The position numbers and the translations under genes were made by a program. Shown here piece by piece: positions 18,710 through 29,058 of a stretch of 64,000 bases of DNA. The stretch lies in NCBI GenBank assembly GCA_913020045.1, contig CAJWBE010000014.1:18276-82275 (forward strand), in the 5' to 3' direction. The DNA is from an uncultured Oleiphilus sp. (GTDB taxonomy: Bacteria; Pseudomonadota; Gammaproteobacteria; Pseudomonadales; Oleiphilaceae). Positions within the stretch are counted from its first letter, which is position 1. Each line of letters begins with the position of its first letter. Under the pieces are notes generated by a model. It did not search any database. It was not told the origin of the DNA and worked only from the letters and a program-made list of their open reading frames with translations.

Positions 18710-18853
18710 TATGCTGGCGCCATTGCCAATAGAGTGTTGCAGGTTTTTATTGCTAAGGTGTATACATCACCGGCGCTATTTTGACCTGCGGCGCTGGGGT
18801 CCCAAGCGCCTCAAAATTCTAAACCTTAGCGACTAGGAATAAGACAACGCAAT

Positions 18854-19696
18854 ATGCCAAACGTCGAGAGTCTCTCCGCGGCTCATACTCACCTTAGTTC
18901 GGCTAGCAGTCCGACCATTCTAGTGCTGGACTCTGGTGTGGGTGGCTTAAGTGTATGTCAGTCCATTCTTGGTTTAATGCCCGCGGTGCGTGTTGTCTAT
19001 CTTGCTGACGATGCGCATTTCCCTTATGGATTACTTTCCTCAGAAGATTTGACGGAGCGCTTGGTTCAGCTTACCGAGCGTATGCTTTCTGAGCACCAGC
19101 CGTCTTTAGTCGTGCTTGCTTGTAATACCGTCAGCACACTTTTGTTACCGACTCTTCGTGAACGCTTTGATGTGCCGTTTGTTGGGGTGGTCCCAGCGAT
19201 TAAACCTGCTGCAGAGCTGAGCAAAACGCGCGTTATTGGTTTGTTGGCAACACCAGCGACGGTTCTGCGTCCCTATACCGATGAGTTAATTCGCTCTTTT
19301 GCGCCTGACTGCAAAGTGCTTAAGCTAGGCAGTAGAGAGTTGGTTGTGATGGCCGAGAACTATCTGTTGGGAGAGGACGTTTCGTTGGGCGACCTAGAGC
19401 AGAGTATTGCGCTGCTAATAGCCGAGGAGCAGCTAGATGTTGTGGTGCTAGGGTGTACGCACTTTCCCTTGCTGAGAAGCCAGCTGGAGGTCTTGTTGCC
19501 TAAGGCTGTATTGATCGACTCGGGCGCTGCGATTGCGCGCCGAGTTCAGCATTTGTTGGGGAGCTTGTCGGAAAATACGGTGAGTGAACCTTCTCATTTG
19601 ATCTATTTTACGCGCACGATCCCTTCCCAAGCAGGTTTTGGTGATCATTTGAAAGCGTTAGGGATTTGTCAGCATGAGCTCAGATTACTTGCTTGA
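18854..19696 (+). CDS. murI: Glutamate racemase
   Basis: MurI makes D-glutamate from L-glutamate for peptidoglycan. The 280-aa protein contains the substrate-site DSGVGGLSV at 26-34 and both catalytic cysteines: C90 in VLACNTVST and C201 in VLGCTHFPLL. Residues 1-20 are a Ser/Ala-rich extension before the conserved ILVLDSG strand, so a later start is conceivable, but no better ATG is present. The 144-bp gap before it contains a short dyad (GGCGCT/AGCGCC at 18790-18810). It converges with the GGDEF-EAL response regulator, 22 bp away. Confidence 0.95.
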   Translation: MPNVESLSAAHTHLSSASSPTILVLDSGVGGLSVCQSILGLMPAVRVVYLADDAHFPYGLLSSEDLTERLVQLTERMLSEHQPSLVVLACNTVSTLLLPTLRERFDVPFVGVVPAIKPAAELSKTRVIGLLATPATVLRPYTDELIRSFAPDCKVLKLGSRELVVMAENYLLGEDVSLGDLEQSIALLIAEEQLDVVVLGCTHFPLLRSQLEVLLPKAVLIDSGAAIARRVQHLLGSLSENTVSEPSHLIYFTRTIPSQAGFGDHLKALGICQHELRLLA

Positions 19697-19718
19697 GCCC
19701 ATGCTTGACTTGGTTTTC

Positions 19719-21875
19719 TTATATAGCGATTGAGCGGGCAGGCGGGTTGAGTCTTGTCATGATCTGCTCTGCAGATACTGCGCGTCCAAAGTAGAATCCC
19801 TGCATCTCCTGACAACCTAGAGATTTTAAGTATTCAAGTTGTACGCGGGTTTCAACACCTTCTGCGACAATGTTCAGTTTTAGTCCGTGAGCCATCGACA
19901 CGATCGCATTGACGATACACGCCTCGTCCTTGGTGTTTTCGATTTCTCGGACAAAGCTCTGATCTACCTTTAAGGTATGAATGGGTAGCTTGCTTAAGTA
20001 GTTAAGCGAGGAGTAGCCCGTTCCGAAATCATCAATTGCGATTGAAACGCCGTGTTCCGCAAGCTTGTTTAGCTTTTTGGTCATCCGCTCTAGATCTTTC
20101 ATGATGACATCTTCGGTCAGTTCAATCTCTAGGTTCTGGGCAGGGAAGCGGCTTGTTTTCAGCGACGACAATAAACGCTCGACATACTTGGGATGTTCGA
20201 CCTGCAATGGTGAGAAATTAACGGATAGGCGAATCTCTGGATGGCCGTTCTTGAGCCAGCTTCCAACCTCAGTGCAGGCGGTTTGTAAAACCCAATCGTT
20301 AAGGTCTGACATGAGGCGAGTTTCTTCTGCAAGCGGAATGAAATCGCCCGGATAAACTAAGCCGCGCTCAGGGTGTTGCCATCTAACAAGGGCTTCAACG
20401 CCAATAATTTTTTCGGTTTGAGAGCATACTTTTGGCTGATAAAAGACTTTGAATTCGTTGCGCTCAATCGCTAGACGAATGTCTCGTTCAAGATTGAGTC
20501 GGTTGGAGTCAGTGACAGACATAGAGTTGCTGAAGAACTTATAACCGTCTTTACCGCGCCCTTTGACGTGATACATCGCAACATCTGCATTTTGTATTAA
20601 TTGTTCGACTGTTTCTCCACCTACTGGCGAGATAGCAATACCAATACTGACGCCAACGAAGACTTCGTGGTCGCCCAGCTTAAATGGCTCTTTGAGTACA
20701 TTAATTACCTTTTTTGCAATCGTTCTGGCGTCTTCCGATGCGGTGATCGCAGGCAGTAGCAGCGTAAACTCATCGCCACCAAAACGCGACAGCGTATCGC
20801 ACTTGCGGACGCAGCTTTCGAGCCGCAGTGCCACCGACTGAAGAAGCCTGTCACCCATCGCATGGCCTAGGGTATCGTTAACGATCTTGAACCGGTCTAA
20901 GTCCAGAAACATGACAGCGACATGCTTACCGTTTCGTTTAGATTGCGCCAAGGCCAAGTTCAAACGGTCTTTGAATAGCGCTCGATTTGGCAGTCGGGTT
21001 AACAGGTCATGATAAGCCTGAAAGTTGATAAACTCTTCTGCTTCTTTTCGTTCGGTAATGTCCCTCGCGGTACCATAGGTGCCTAAGATACGGTCAGGAG
21101 ATGATTTGGCGGTCGCGCTGTTTTCAATCGGGAAAAATGTAATTTCGAAATGTCGAGACTCGTGTGTTTCTTTGCGCATGCGAAGACGAAGTTCGCTGCT
21201 CCATGCGCCAGTTTGTCTGCCAACTTGCTCGGTAAAAATATAGTTCGCACGCTCACGGTCTGCCGGGTCAACAATCGTATGGTAGTGTTTTCCGATCAGG
21301 TCGGCTTTGTTGTAGCCAAGTAGTGCTTGCACTTTTTTGTTGAGAAAAGTGAAGCAGCCTTGTTTATCAAGCATGAAAACAACGTCGGGAGAGCTGTTTA
21401 CAATGTAGCGATGCAGCTCTTCAGATTTTTTTAACCTGATCTGCATGGCAGCATGGGCTTTCTCAAGCATCACCTTTTGCAAGGCATTGTTCACGGTGTT
21501 TAGCAGTTCTTCTGGGTCGTAAGGTTTTTTGATGTAGTCATATGCGCCGCGTCGCAGGGCTTTGCTAACGTGGCTAAACGAAGATTCACCGCTTACCACC
21601 ACGGTTGCCACATCAATTTCATTTTCAGCGATAAAGGACATGACCTCATGTCCACTCATATCGCCCATATTTAGATCGAGTAGCACAAGGTCGACGTCTG
21701 AGTCGGTCAGTCGTTCGCAGGCGCTGACGCCACCCAAAGCGGTGTCGGTGTGGTATCCCTCATTGCTTAGCAGCTCTTGCAAGCTAGCTAGCATCCGATA
21801 CTCATCGTCGACAATGAGAATGCGGGCTTTTTCCGTACTGACTTGAGTGTCAGGTTTGGTTTTTCTGATTTTCAT
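19719..21875 (-). CDS. Response regulator with PAS, GGDEF and EAL domains
   Basis: A 718-aa cyclic-di-GMP signalling protein. The receiver domain (about 17-125) has D23/D24, phosphoacceptor D67 in LLDLNMGDM, S95 and K117. A helical linker leads to a PAS domain (about 150-280, ending ARDITERKEAE). The GGDEF domain has an intact GGDEF at 366-370 and an RxxD inhibitory site at 357-360. The EAL domain has EALVRW from 494, NFSPLQ, ELTED, DDFGTGYSS and AEGVET, the residues expected of an active phosphodiesterase. So it may both make and break c-di-GMP. It lies 30 bp behind the HDOD histidine kinase on the same strand, which is its likely phosphodonor. Confidence 0.93.
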   Translation of the reverse strand: MKIRKTKPDTQVSTEKARILIVDDEYRMLASLQELLSNEGYHTDTALGGVSACERLTDSDVDLVLLDLNMGDMSGHEVMSFIAENEIDVATVVVSGESSFSHVSKALRRGAYDYIKKPYDPEELLNTVNNALQKVMLEKAHAAMQIRLKKSEELHRYIVNSSPDVVFMLDKQGCFTFLNKKVQALLGYNKADLIGKHYHTIVDPADRERANYIFTEQVGRQTGAWSSELRLRMRKETHESRHFEITFFPIENSATAKSSPDRILGTYGTARDITERKEAEEFINFQAYHDLLTRLPNRALFKDRLNLALAQSKRNGKHVAVMFLDLDRFKIVNDTLGHAMGDRLLQSVALRLESCVRKCDTLSRFGGDEFTLLLPAITASEDARTIAKKVINVLKEPFKLGDHEVFVGVSIGIAISPVGGETVEQLIQNADVAMYHVKGRGKDGYKFFSNSMSVTDSNRLNLERDIRLAIERNEFKVFYQPKVCSQTEKIIGVEALVRWQHPERGLVYPGDFIPLAEETRLMSDLNDWVLQTACTEVGSWLKNGHPEIRLSVNFSPLQVEHPKYVERLLSSLKTSRFPAQNLEIELTEDVIMKDLERMTKKLNKLAEHGVSIAIDDFGTGYSSLNYLSKLPIHTLKVDQSFVREIENTKDEACIVNAIVSMAHGLKLNIVAEGVETRVQLEYLKSLGCQEMQGFYFGRAVSAEQIMTRLNPPARSIAI

Positions 21876-21905
21876 GATACTCGCTGGCCATTTTTTAATT
21901 AGGTG

Positions 21906-24029
21906 TCACAGGCGTTTAGTTCCAGATAAATGCATTGGTAGTAAGATCTGAAAACTGGTGCCATTTTGGTTGCTTCTGCAGCTTATGGTTCCCTGAGCTT
22001 CCGTGACCAGGTTCTTGGTAATACTTAATCCTAAGCCTGAATGCCCGCTTCCTTTGGTAGAGGAAACAGGCGAAAACAGGCCTTTTAATATGTGAGCCGG
22101 AATACCCGGCCCATTGTCTTCTATCACTATTTCAGCAAAATCACGACCGTTAACATTCACGTTGTCGCTGGTTCTTATGGTGATAATTCCGCCATCCTCT
22201 TCCATTGCTTCTACGGCGTTTCTCAGCAAGTTTGTGAGAACTTGGCGAAAGCTATTGCGATTCGCATTGTTTCGCTGCATGTCACTAGCAAGGTCTAGTT
22301 CACAGCGCACGTCGTGGCTTAGAAACAAAGAGCTTTTATACAGTTTAACTAAGCTGTTTATTTCGTCGTTTAGTTCTACGCCCGGTTCTTGGTCTATCGA
22401 GCTATGCTGTAAATCTTTCAAGCGCAATAATATGTGTCCAGTGCGCTCGACTTCTTCTTTTAAAATCTTGAGTTCTTCTTGAATATCTTCGTGATCGCCT
22501 AGTTTATGTGCAAGCGTGGCGAGATAGTTGTTAATTATATTTAAGGGGTTGTTGGCCTCGTGCACGAGCTCACCGACTCGCAAGGTAAGCTCATTCACAT
22601 TTAGATTGTTTTCATTGCGGCTTATTTGGCTAAGCGTTTTTTCGCAAGTCAGGGCTATTTCTTCGGCGAAATAGCGCAGCAAATTGTGTTGGCCAACCCT
22701 ATTGACCAGACCTTCATCATTGCCGGCGGCGAGCACACAAAACAGCTTGTCGTCACAATAAATCGGAATACAAATAATACCTTGCGCTCTGACGACGCGA
22801 ATAATCTGTTGATCAACCACAGGCAGTTCGTCTAGCGCTGCGCTTTCCTCAACAGAGCATATGATTTCACGCTGTATGGCAGCTTTCGCAACAATGCTGC
22901 GTTCTTCTTCTAATTTAAATTTGATCGGCACACTGTCAGGGTGCTCGGGCATAATAAAGCTGAGCTCGTTGGTTTCTTCTTCATACCAAAATACGGCGCT
23001 ATGGGAATATCCAAAGAGAAGTTCTAACGTGCTTTGAAACGAGCGTCCGAGTTCTTGCTTAGAGCTGGCCCTGTTTAGTTCGGCCGCTGCGGTCTGAAGT
23101 AAGCCAATATTTCGTATCTGCTTGGCCAGCTCAACTTGCTTGTGCTCGTCGGCCTCGGCGCTATTTTCACCATTTTCTAAATCAGGATCCAGCTTGATGC
23201 CCAGTGAGCGGGCAATCGAGATTACTTCAGAGCTGATCTTGCTAATGATTTCGCTGACGAGTGAGGCATTGAGCTCGAACAGTTGCTCAGCACAATCGAA
23301 GTTGCTTTGCATCGCCTCTGGATCGGCAGAGCTAAGTTTGCTCGCTAGGTAAATTATTTTAACCAAATGATGCGCATCACGAACGGTGCTGTTTGCCGCA
23401 TGGTGAAACTCAATGGCATCGGCCATCAAATCGTTTAGACCCCATTCTTTAACTAACCACGCGCCAACATCGGCATGATTCACAGAAAACTTTTGCTTTT
23501 CGCGCACGCAGCGTTCTTGTTCTTGCGGGCATTGTTGCAAGAGCGTATTAAAGTCATCTGAATAATTGGTCTCGAGTACGAGTTCGCCAATGTTATGCAT
23601 CAATCCGGTCAGGTAGGCTTCATCTGGGTTAGGGTAACTAGTGAGTATCGCAAGTGACTTGGCCATTAGCGCGCATGACAATGAACGCTTCCAGAAAGAC
23701 TTGAGGTACTCCGTGTGTCCCGTATTAAAGCCAGAGAAGAATTGCTGAATAGACGCCGTAATCACGATGGTCTTGATGGTGTCTGTCCCTAAAACGAGCA
23801 GCGCTCGCTCTAGGCTATTTATTTTCGTTCCTCTACTAAAGAACGAAGAGTTAGCGAGCAGCACAACGCGTGACGCAATCGCCGCATCCCGGCTGATGAT
23901 CGAGGATAATTCTTGGAACGATACTTTATTACCCTGACAGGCATGCAGCATGTCCACTAAAACATGCGGCAAGGAGGGTAGTCGGTGGACCTTAAGATCC
24001 GCCAAAATGTCTGTTTGGTTGTATGACAT
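21906..24029 (-). CDS. HDOD-domain sensor histidine kinase
   Basis: A 707-aa cytoplasmic kinase with no membrane segment. Residues 10-210 form an HDOD domain (LPSLPHVLVDML, SRDAAIASRVVLLANS) whose metal pair reads HN at 145-146. A GAF-like region spans about 305-465. The kinase core has H490 in LVHEANNPLN, the N-box NLLRNAVEAM at 600-609, G1 DNGPGIP from 638, and G2 GSGHSGLGLSI. The absence of a membrane sensor suggests an intracellular cue read by HDOD or GAF. The start ATG 24029 has no Shine-Dalgarno but an A/T-rich run upstream; starting later would cut the HDOD domain. The response regulator follows by 30 bp. Confidence 0.92.
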   Translation of the reverse strand: MSYNQTDILADLKVHRLPSLPHVLVDMLHACQGNKVSFQELSSIISRDAAIASRVVLLANSSFFSRGTKINSLERALLVLGTDTIKTIVITASIQQFFSGFNTGHTEYLKSFWKRSLSCALMAKSLAILTSYPNPDEAYLTGLMHNIGELVLETNYSDDFNTLLQQCPQEQERCVREKQKFSVNHADVGAWLVKEWGLNDLMADAIEFHHAANSTVRDAHHLVKIIYLASKLSSADPEAMQSNFDCAEQLFELNASLVSEIISKISSEVISIARSLGIKLDPDLENGENSAEADEHKQVELAKQIRNIGLLQTAAAELNRASSKQELGRSFQSTLELLFGYSHSAVFWYEEETNELSFIMPEHPDSVPIKFKLEEERSIVAKAAIQREIICSVEESAALDELPVVDQQIIRVVRAQGIICIPIYCDDKLFCVLAAGNDEGLVNRVGQHNLLRYFAEEIALTCEKTLSQISRNENNLNVNELTLRVGELVHEANNPLNIINNYLATLAHKLGDHEDIQEELKILKEEVERTGHILLRLKDLQHSSIDQEPGVELNDEINSLVKLYKSSLFLSHDVRCELDLASDMQRNNANRNSFRQVLTNLLRNAVEAMEEDGGIITIRTSDNVNVNGRDFAEIVIEDNGPGIPAHILKGLFSPVSSTKGSGHSGLGLSITKNLVTEAQGTISCRSNQNGTSFQILLPMHLSGTKRL

Positions 24030-24383
24030 AAAAAAAATAAAATAAATGCTTTGAATTGAGCTTAGACAATTGTCTTTAAAAATTAAAGGTTTATTGGGTT
24101 TATTTTAAGTGATTCTTGAGAAGTTTGGGTGACAATTTGGTTATAAAGTGATCTAGGCAGGCTTGGCATGGGTTTTTTAGATTAGCGATTCGCTATAAAA
24201 TCCATTTCATATCCCATCGCAAAAGAGTGGGCAACGCATTATCTGGGCAATTCTGCATGGCAGGGCGGCTTAACGTGAAGGCTTAAGGCATATTGGTGAA
24301 TCATTTCAGGACGAAATGCTGCCAAGAAAGTCTGAGCTTTCTTAAGATAGCGATAATTATTGATACCGAGTAGTGACCCTTAC
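24030..24383. promoter_or_regulatory. Divergent intergenic region with a perfect 12-bp palindrome
   Basis: This stretch of about 350 bp separates the HDOD kinase (leftward) and the MinD-like gene (rightward). It is AT-rich next to the kinase start. AGACAATTGTCT at 24064-24075 is a perfect palindrome, 35 bp from the kinase ATG, in operator position. No confident promoter boxes were assigned and no gene is seen. Confidence 0.45.
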
Positions 24384-25964
24384 ATGTCTTTTTTGACTGT
24401 TAATAAAGAAAATTCTACCAAGAAAATACCTAGAGTTATTGCTATCACGGGCGGGAAAGGCGGTGTTGGCAAAACGAGCATATCGGTCAATCTTTCTATT
24501 GCTTTATCTCGCAACGGATCGAAAGTTTGCTTGTTCGACGCCGATACTGGCCTCGCTAACATTAATATTATGCTTGGCTTGCATCCGGCTTATACCTTGG
24601 AGCATCTGTTTACGGGCGAAAAGTCGATACAAGACATTGTGATCGAAGGCCCTGAAGGTATTCAGATTGTGCCTGGCGCGTCAGGCTTTGCACAATGTGT
24701 TGAATTGGATGTCGGGCAGCAACAACGTTTGGTCAGCTCAATTCAAGCGATCGAACCGCATTATGATTATATGGTGGTCGATACGGCGGCAGGTATTTCG
24801 CCAACGGTGCTGCACTTTATCGCTGCGTCCCAAGTAGCTGTCATAGTCGTGACACCTGAACCGACTTCTCTTACCGATGCGTTTTCTCTCGTCAAAGTAC
24901 TGAAACGAAGAGGCTATCGACGCAAGGTTCAAGTGATCGTCAATATGTCTGCGAACTCTTCCCAAGCTGAAAAGGTATTTCGTCGTTTCAGTAATGCCTT
25001 AGATAAGTATCTAAGCTTGAAAGCAGAATATCTCGGCTCGGTTTGGATGGACGAAAGTATGCGTACGGCTGTGACGCTGCAGCGGCCGGTTGCGTTGTTT
25101 CCGCGCAATGACCCGTCCGCTCGTAGTTTTTATCGTTTGGCTGATCGCGTTGATGAAATATTTAGTCGCCCCGGTGTTCCCAAGCTAGCGTTTAGTTCCT
25201 ATTGGCAAAAACTGGTGGAGGCCTATGCTATCCGCCGACAAGCAGAGCCAATCGTCGAATCACCTGCAGAGCAGTCGCCTCAGCCTACGCAAAGTATTGA
25301 TACGCTTCGACAGGAAACAACGGAGTCCTCTGCGACCACTTCACCTGACGCTGGTTCAGGTAAAGTGGTCGACATGAACGGGCAGCATTTTTCTGTACCT
25401 TCGGAGAAAGCCGAGGAAAGCCAAGTACAAAAGCAGCAACAAGAGAAAGAAAAGCTTAAACAGCTCGCAGAACAAGTCAGGCGCACTCAGCTTAGCGGTG
25501 CTGCGGACTCTCATTCGCAAGACCCTTCTCAGCCTTTGAGTGCTGACTCTGAGAATAACTGGATCGATTTACGTGTCAAAATGAGCCAGTTCATTGCCGA
25601 CCCGAATACAACGCCAGAGCAAGTTACAACGCTTTTATCTAGCTGTATTTTTGGATATGGCGAGCGATTAGGTGCGGCCGCGCATGATGTGATGCATGGC
25701 TTGTTTTCTTTGCTTCAGCCTGAAATGCTGAATGACGAACAGCGTATGATGCTGCGTTCTGAAGCGCTTCGTTTAGGTGCGCTGTCTGAGGCGGATGAGT
25801 CAATAGAAGTATCCACTGCTCCTCCAGAGCGATATGACGAAAACGGCTTCGGCTGCCAAACCAGCCTCGCTGATGCGATTCGTGGCGCCTCTGATAAGGT
25901 GCCGTTGGAAAACCTACTTGAGTCTATTAAGTATGCATCGCTGGTTGATACCTCTAGCGAGTAA
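24384..25964 (+). CDS. MinD/FleN-family ParA-type ATPase with long C-terminal extension
   Basis: About 526 aa from ATG 24384; an in-frame TTG at 24360 would add eight residues. The deviant Walker A GGKGGVGKT lies at 23-31. DADTGLANINIML and VVDTAAGI match the MinD/FleN group, which controls flagellar number or polar placement. After the ATPase (about residue 265) comes a long Gln/Ser/Glu-rich linker to about 395 with a KQQQEKEKLKQLAEQVRR coiled-coil-like stretch, then a helical domain I do not recognise. FleN proper is shorter and sits in flagellar clusters. Here the neighbours are the HDOD kinase/GGDEF-EAL pair and acs, so a role in localisation or regulation of signalling is possible but inferred. 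Confidence 0.85.
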   Translation: MSFLTVNKENSTKKIPRVIAITGGKGGVGKTSISVNLSIALSRNGSKVCLFDADTGLANINIMLGLHPAYTLEHLFTGEKSIQDIVIEGPEGIQIVPGASGFAQCVELDVGQQQRLVSSIQAIEPHYDYMVVDTAAGISPTVLHFIAASQVAVIVVTPEPTSLTDAFSLVKVLKRRGYRRKVQVIVNMSANSSQAEKVFRRFSNALDKYLSLKAEYLGSVWMDESMRTAVTLQRPVALFPRNDPSARSFYRLADRVDEIFSRPGVPKLAFSSYWQKLVEAYAIRRQAEPIVESPAEQSPQPTQSIDTLRQETTESSATTSPDAGSGKVVDMNGQHFSVPSEKAEESQVQKQQQEKEKLKQLAEQVRRTQLSGAADSHSQDPSQPLSADSENNWIDLRVKMSQFIADPNTTPEQVTTLLSSCIFGYGERLGAAAHDVMHGLFSLLQPEMLNDEQRMMLRSEALRLGALSEADESIEVSTAPPERYDENGFGCQTSLADAIRGASDKVPLENLLESIKYASLVDTSSE

Positions 25965-26083
25965 TGTAAATACTTACCTTTTCTGAGCAGTGGTTGATGT
26001 TCTCGCGAGCCTCAATCACAATGCTTTTCTAGTCGTTTCTTTCTGTAAGCCTCCAATACGAATAAAGAAAATAGGGTGCAATC

Positions 26084-28036
26084 ATGTCTGATGAAAAAAT
26101 TTATCCGGTCAAGCCAGCGGCGTTAGCACGCACAAAAATTACCGACAGCGATTACCAGCGTCTATATCAACAGTCGATCGATCAGCCTGAAGCGTTTTGG
26201 GCTGAGCAAGGCAAACGTATCGACTGGATGAAGCCATATCAGAAGGTCAAAGATGTGTCGTACGCCTCCGAGGACCTGCATATTCGATGGTTTGAAGACG
26301 GTGAGCTCAATGCGTCAGTCAATTGTTTGGATCGACACTTAGCAGAGCGGGGCGAACAAACAGCCATAATTTATGAAGGCGATGAGCCGGGCGAAGCCGT
26401 TAATATTTCGTATCGTACGTTGTATGAACAAACCTGTCGGTTTGCGAATGTGCTTAAGACGCAAGGGGTAAAGAAGGGCGATATAGTGACGCTGTATATG
26501 CCAATGGTTCCCGAGACCGCGGTTGCGATGCTGGCGTGCGCACGTATTGGCGCGGTGCATTCGGTTGTGTTCGGAGGGTTTTCTCCTGAAGCGCTAGCGG
26601 CGCGTGTGATCGATGGGAAATCGAAATGGATCATCACGGCGGACCAAGGTGTGCGTGGTGGTAAGACAATTCCCTTAAAAGAAAACGTTGAGCGCGCTTT
26701 AGACGGTGCGGCGTCAGACCTTGTGGTCAATGTGTTTGTCTTGCAGCGCACAGGTGCGGACGTACCATTTAAGGCCGGGCGGGATATTTGGTTTCATGAG
26801 GCGATGGCCGAGGCGTCTAGCGAGTGTCCTCCAGAGCGGATGAATGCCGAAGACCCTTTGTTCATGCTGTATACCTCCGGTTCTACCGGCACCCCAAAAG
26901 GCGTGCTGCACACAACGGGCGGCTATCTTGTTTATGCCTCGCTGACGCACGAATCTGTTTTTGACTATCAAGAGGGCGACGTTTATTGGTGTACCGCAGA
27001 CTTTGGCTGGATTACCGGACACAGTTACATATTGTATGGCCCCTTATGTAACGGCGCGGTATCAGTCCTTTTTGAGGGCGTTCCCAATTACCCTGATGTG
27101 TCGCGCTTTTGGCAGGTGATAGAAACCCATCAAGTTAACGTGTTCTATACCGCGCCAACAGCAATAAGAGCGTTAATGGCGGAAGGTGACGCGCATGTTG
27201 AGAAATACTCGCGCGACAGTTTGAGATTGCTTGGTTCGGTAGGCGAGCCGATTAATCCAGAAGCATGGGATTGGTACTATCGAGTCGTGGGCGGCGAGCG
27301 CTGCCCCATTGTGGACACCTGGTGGCAGACTGAAACGGGTGGCGTGCTGATTTCTCCACTACCCGGCGCGACCGCTCTAAAACCGGGTTCTGCCACGCGG
27401 CCTTTCTTTGGCGTGAAGCCAGCGCTGGTTGATAACGAGGGTAATTTACTCGAAGGCGAAGCCGAAGGTAATCTCGTTATTTTAGACAGTTGGCCTGGTC
27501 AAATGCGCACCGTATATGGCGACCATCCGCGCTTTATTCAAACCTATTTTTCCACCTACGACGGCATGTACTTTACCGGAGACGGCGCGCGTCGAGACAA
27601 AGACGGCTACTACTGGATTACCGGACGCGTCGACGACGTGCTAAACGTTTCGGGCCACAGAATGGGCACAGCCGAAATAGAAAGTGCACTCGTTGCGCAC
27701 CCTGATGTGGCGGAGGCCGCGGTGGTAGGTTATCCGCACGACATCAAGGGGCAGGGGATTTATGTCTATGTTTCCCTGATGCATGACCATGATGTGGTGG
27801 CCGACGATGCACTTAAACAAACGCTCAAGTCTTGGGTGCGCAATGAGATTGGACCGATAGCAAGCCCCGATTTAATTCAGTTTGCACCGGGTTTGCCGAA
27901 AACGCGTTCAGGAAAAATCATGCGCCGAATTCTTCGCAAAATTGCAGCGAATGAGCACGACAGTCTCGGTGATATTTCTACCTTGGCAGACCCGTCTGTG
28001 GTCGAAAAACTCATTGACGCGCGCGAGAATCGCTAG
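26084..28036 (+). CDS. acs: Acetyl-CoA synthetase
   Basis: Acs activates acetate to acetyl-CoA through acetyl-AMP. The 650-aa length matches E. coli (652). Visible motifs: the AMP-binding P-loop-like [42 protein letters not shown], and the C-terminal [10 protein letters not shown] with K611, the lysine acetylated to inactivate the enzyme in characterised homologues. ATG 26084 is preceded by AGGGTGCAATC, giving a usable Shine-Dalgarno. A strong terminator ends the unit. It allows growth on acetate and may serve beta-oxidation-linked acetate recycling. Confidence 0.97.
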   Translation: MSDEKIYPVKPAALARTKITDSDYQRLYQQSIDQPEAFWAEQGKRIDWMKPYQKVKDVSYASEDLHIRWFEDGELNASVNCLDRHLAERGEQTAIIYEGDEPGEAVNISYRTLYEQTCRFANVLKTQGVKKGDIVTLYMPMVPETAVAMLACARIGAVHSVVFGGFSPEALAARVIDGKSKWIITADQGVRGGKTIPLKENVERALDGAASDLVVNVFVLQRTGADVPFKAGRDIWFHEAMAEASSECPPERMNAEDPLFMLYTSGSTGTPKGVLHTTGGYLVYASLTHESVFDYQEGDVYWCTADFGWITGHSYILYGPLCNGAVSVLFEGVPNYPDVSRFWQVIETHQVNVFYTAPTAIRALMAEGDAHVEKYSRDSLRLLGSVGEPINPEAWDWYYRVVGGERCPIVDTWWQTETGGVLISPLPGATALKPGSATRPFFGVKPALVDNEGNLLEGEAEGNLVILDSWPGQMRTVYGDHPRFIQTYFSTYDGMYFTGDGARRDKDGYYWITGRVDDVLNVSGHRMGTAEIESALVAHPDVAEAAVVGYPHDIKGQGIYVYVSLMHDHDVVADDALKQTLKSWVRNEIGPIASPDLIQFAPGLPKTRSGKIMRRILRKIAANEHDSLGDISTLADPSVVEKLIDARENR

Positions 28037-28055
28037 GGCGCATATGTACGCTAGC

Positions 28056-28105
28056 ACCAATCAATAGGTTTCTTCGTTAGGCTTATTGATTGGTACTGAT
28101 TTTTT
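28056..28105 (+). terminator. Rho-independent terminator of acs
   Basis: ACCAATCAATA and TATTGATTGGT make a perfect 11-bp stem with a loop of about 17 nt. A T-run follows at 28100-28105, some 6 bases after the stem. Confidence 0.8.
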
Positions 28106-28173
28106 AGGGATATAGGGTTGAGTGACAGCCATCCAACGGCGAGCGTTACGTCTTCAATAAACTGCCAGAGGCC

Positions 28174-28851
28174 CTAAATCTTTTTGGCCAAATAGATAGT
28201 GTGACGACTACCTTTGCCCTTATGCGCTCTAACGGTTTGTGTTTGCACTTTAAAATGCGCTTTCTTCAGCTGCTTGATAAATTTCGGATCGCTCCACGCA
28301 GACCATATCGCCAACATGCCGTTTGGAAAAAGTGTTTGTCGTATCGCTTGCAAGCTGTCGTCTGAATAGAGGCTGTCGTTGTCTAAGTGTGTAAAACCCT
28401 CAGGACCGTTGTCGACGTCTAACAAGACGGCATGATAAGTCGCCTTTTGTGCCTTAAAGAGAGCTGCGACATCGCCTAAAGCTACCTTTGTTCGAGGGTC
28501 GTTGAGCGGCCTGCCTGCACATTCGCCTAACGGCCCCTTGTTCCATTCAATGACCTCCGGTACCAACTCAGCTACCACTACTTGAGCGCTTTGCGATGTT
28601 GCTTTTAGCGCCGCGGCCAGCGTGAAGCCCATCCCCATTCCGCCGACCAATACTTTAGCGTCTTCAGTCTTCTTAAGGCCCGCACAGCCTAACTCTGCCA
28701 ATGCGAGTTCGGAGCTATGCATTCGACTATTCATCAACTCACCACGCAAGCCTTTAAGGTGAATCGAAAATTCATTATCGCGTTGGGTTAACTCCAATTC
28801 ACCACCATCGTTGGGAATTTTCGCTGTGCCTAAGATTGTCCGTGGGGCCAT
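28174..28851 (-). CDS. Spermidine synthase-like methyltransferase-fold protein
   Basis: A 225-aa protein of the spermidine synthase superfamily. It keeps the nucleotide/decarboxylated-SAM binding signature VLVGGMGMGFT and a following acidic strand (VVVAELVPEVIEWN), plus YHAVLLDVDNGPEGF in the position of the catalytic-loop aspartates. It is shorter than true SpeE (about 280 aa), and the N-terminal beta-sheet is reduced. Homologues are often annotated 'spermidine synthase-like' without proof. It is monocistronic, convergent with acs, and the upstream side opens onto the repeat-rich patch. Polyamine synthesis is therefore uncertain. Confidence 0.8.
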   Translation of the reverse strand: MAPRTILGTAKIPNDGGELELTQRDNEFSIHLKGLRGELMNSRMHSSELALAELGCAGLKKTEDAKVLVGGMGMGFTLAAALKATSQSAQVVVAELVPEVIEWNKGPLGECAGRPLNDPRTKVALGDVAALFKAQKATYHAVLLDVDNGPEGFTHLDNDSLYSDDSLQAIRQTLFPNGMLAIWSAWSDPKFIKQLKKAHFKVQTQTVRAHKGKGSRHTIYLAKKI

Positions 28852-29058
28852 AGTGTGTTCGATTTAGTGTTGTGGATTTGGTTGCGCGGCATTCTAGCAT
28901 GGCGCGGGCAATAGAGTGTGTATGTGAGCGCGCATGCGCAGGTGGGCGATCATCAGGATTTACCGGGAAAGTGATTCGTTTGTTAAGGCTCACTTTTAAA
29001 CATCAAGAAGACTACGATAGCGTCCTTAACTCACCTCAAATAGCGACCTCATGTCGCT

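Noticed and set aside
24384..25964. FleN as a firm gene name for the MinD-like ATPase
   Set aside because: No flagellar genes surround it and the long C-terminal extension is unlike FleN.
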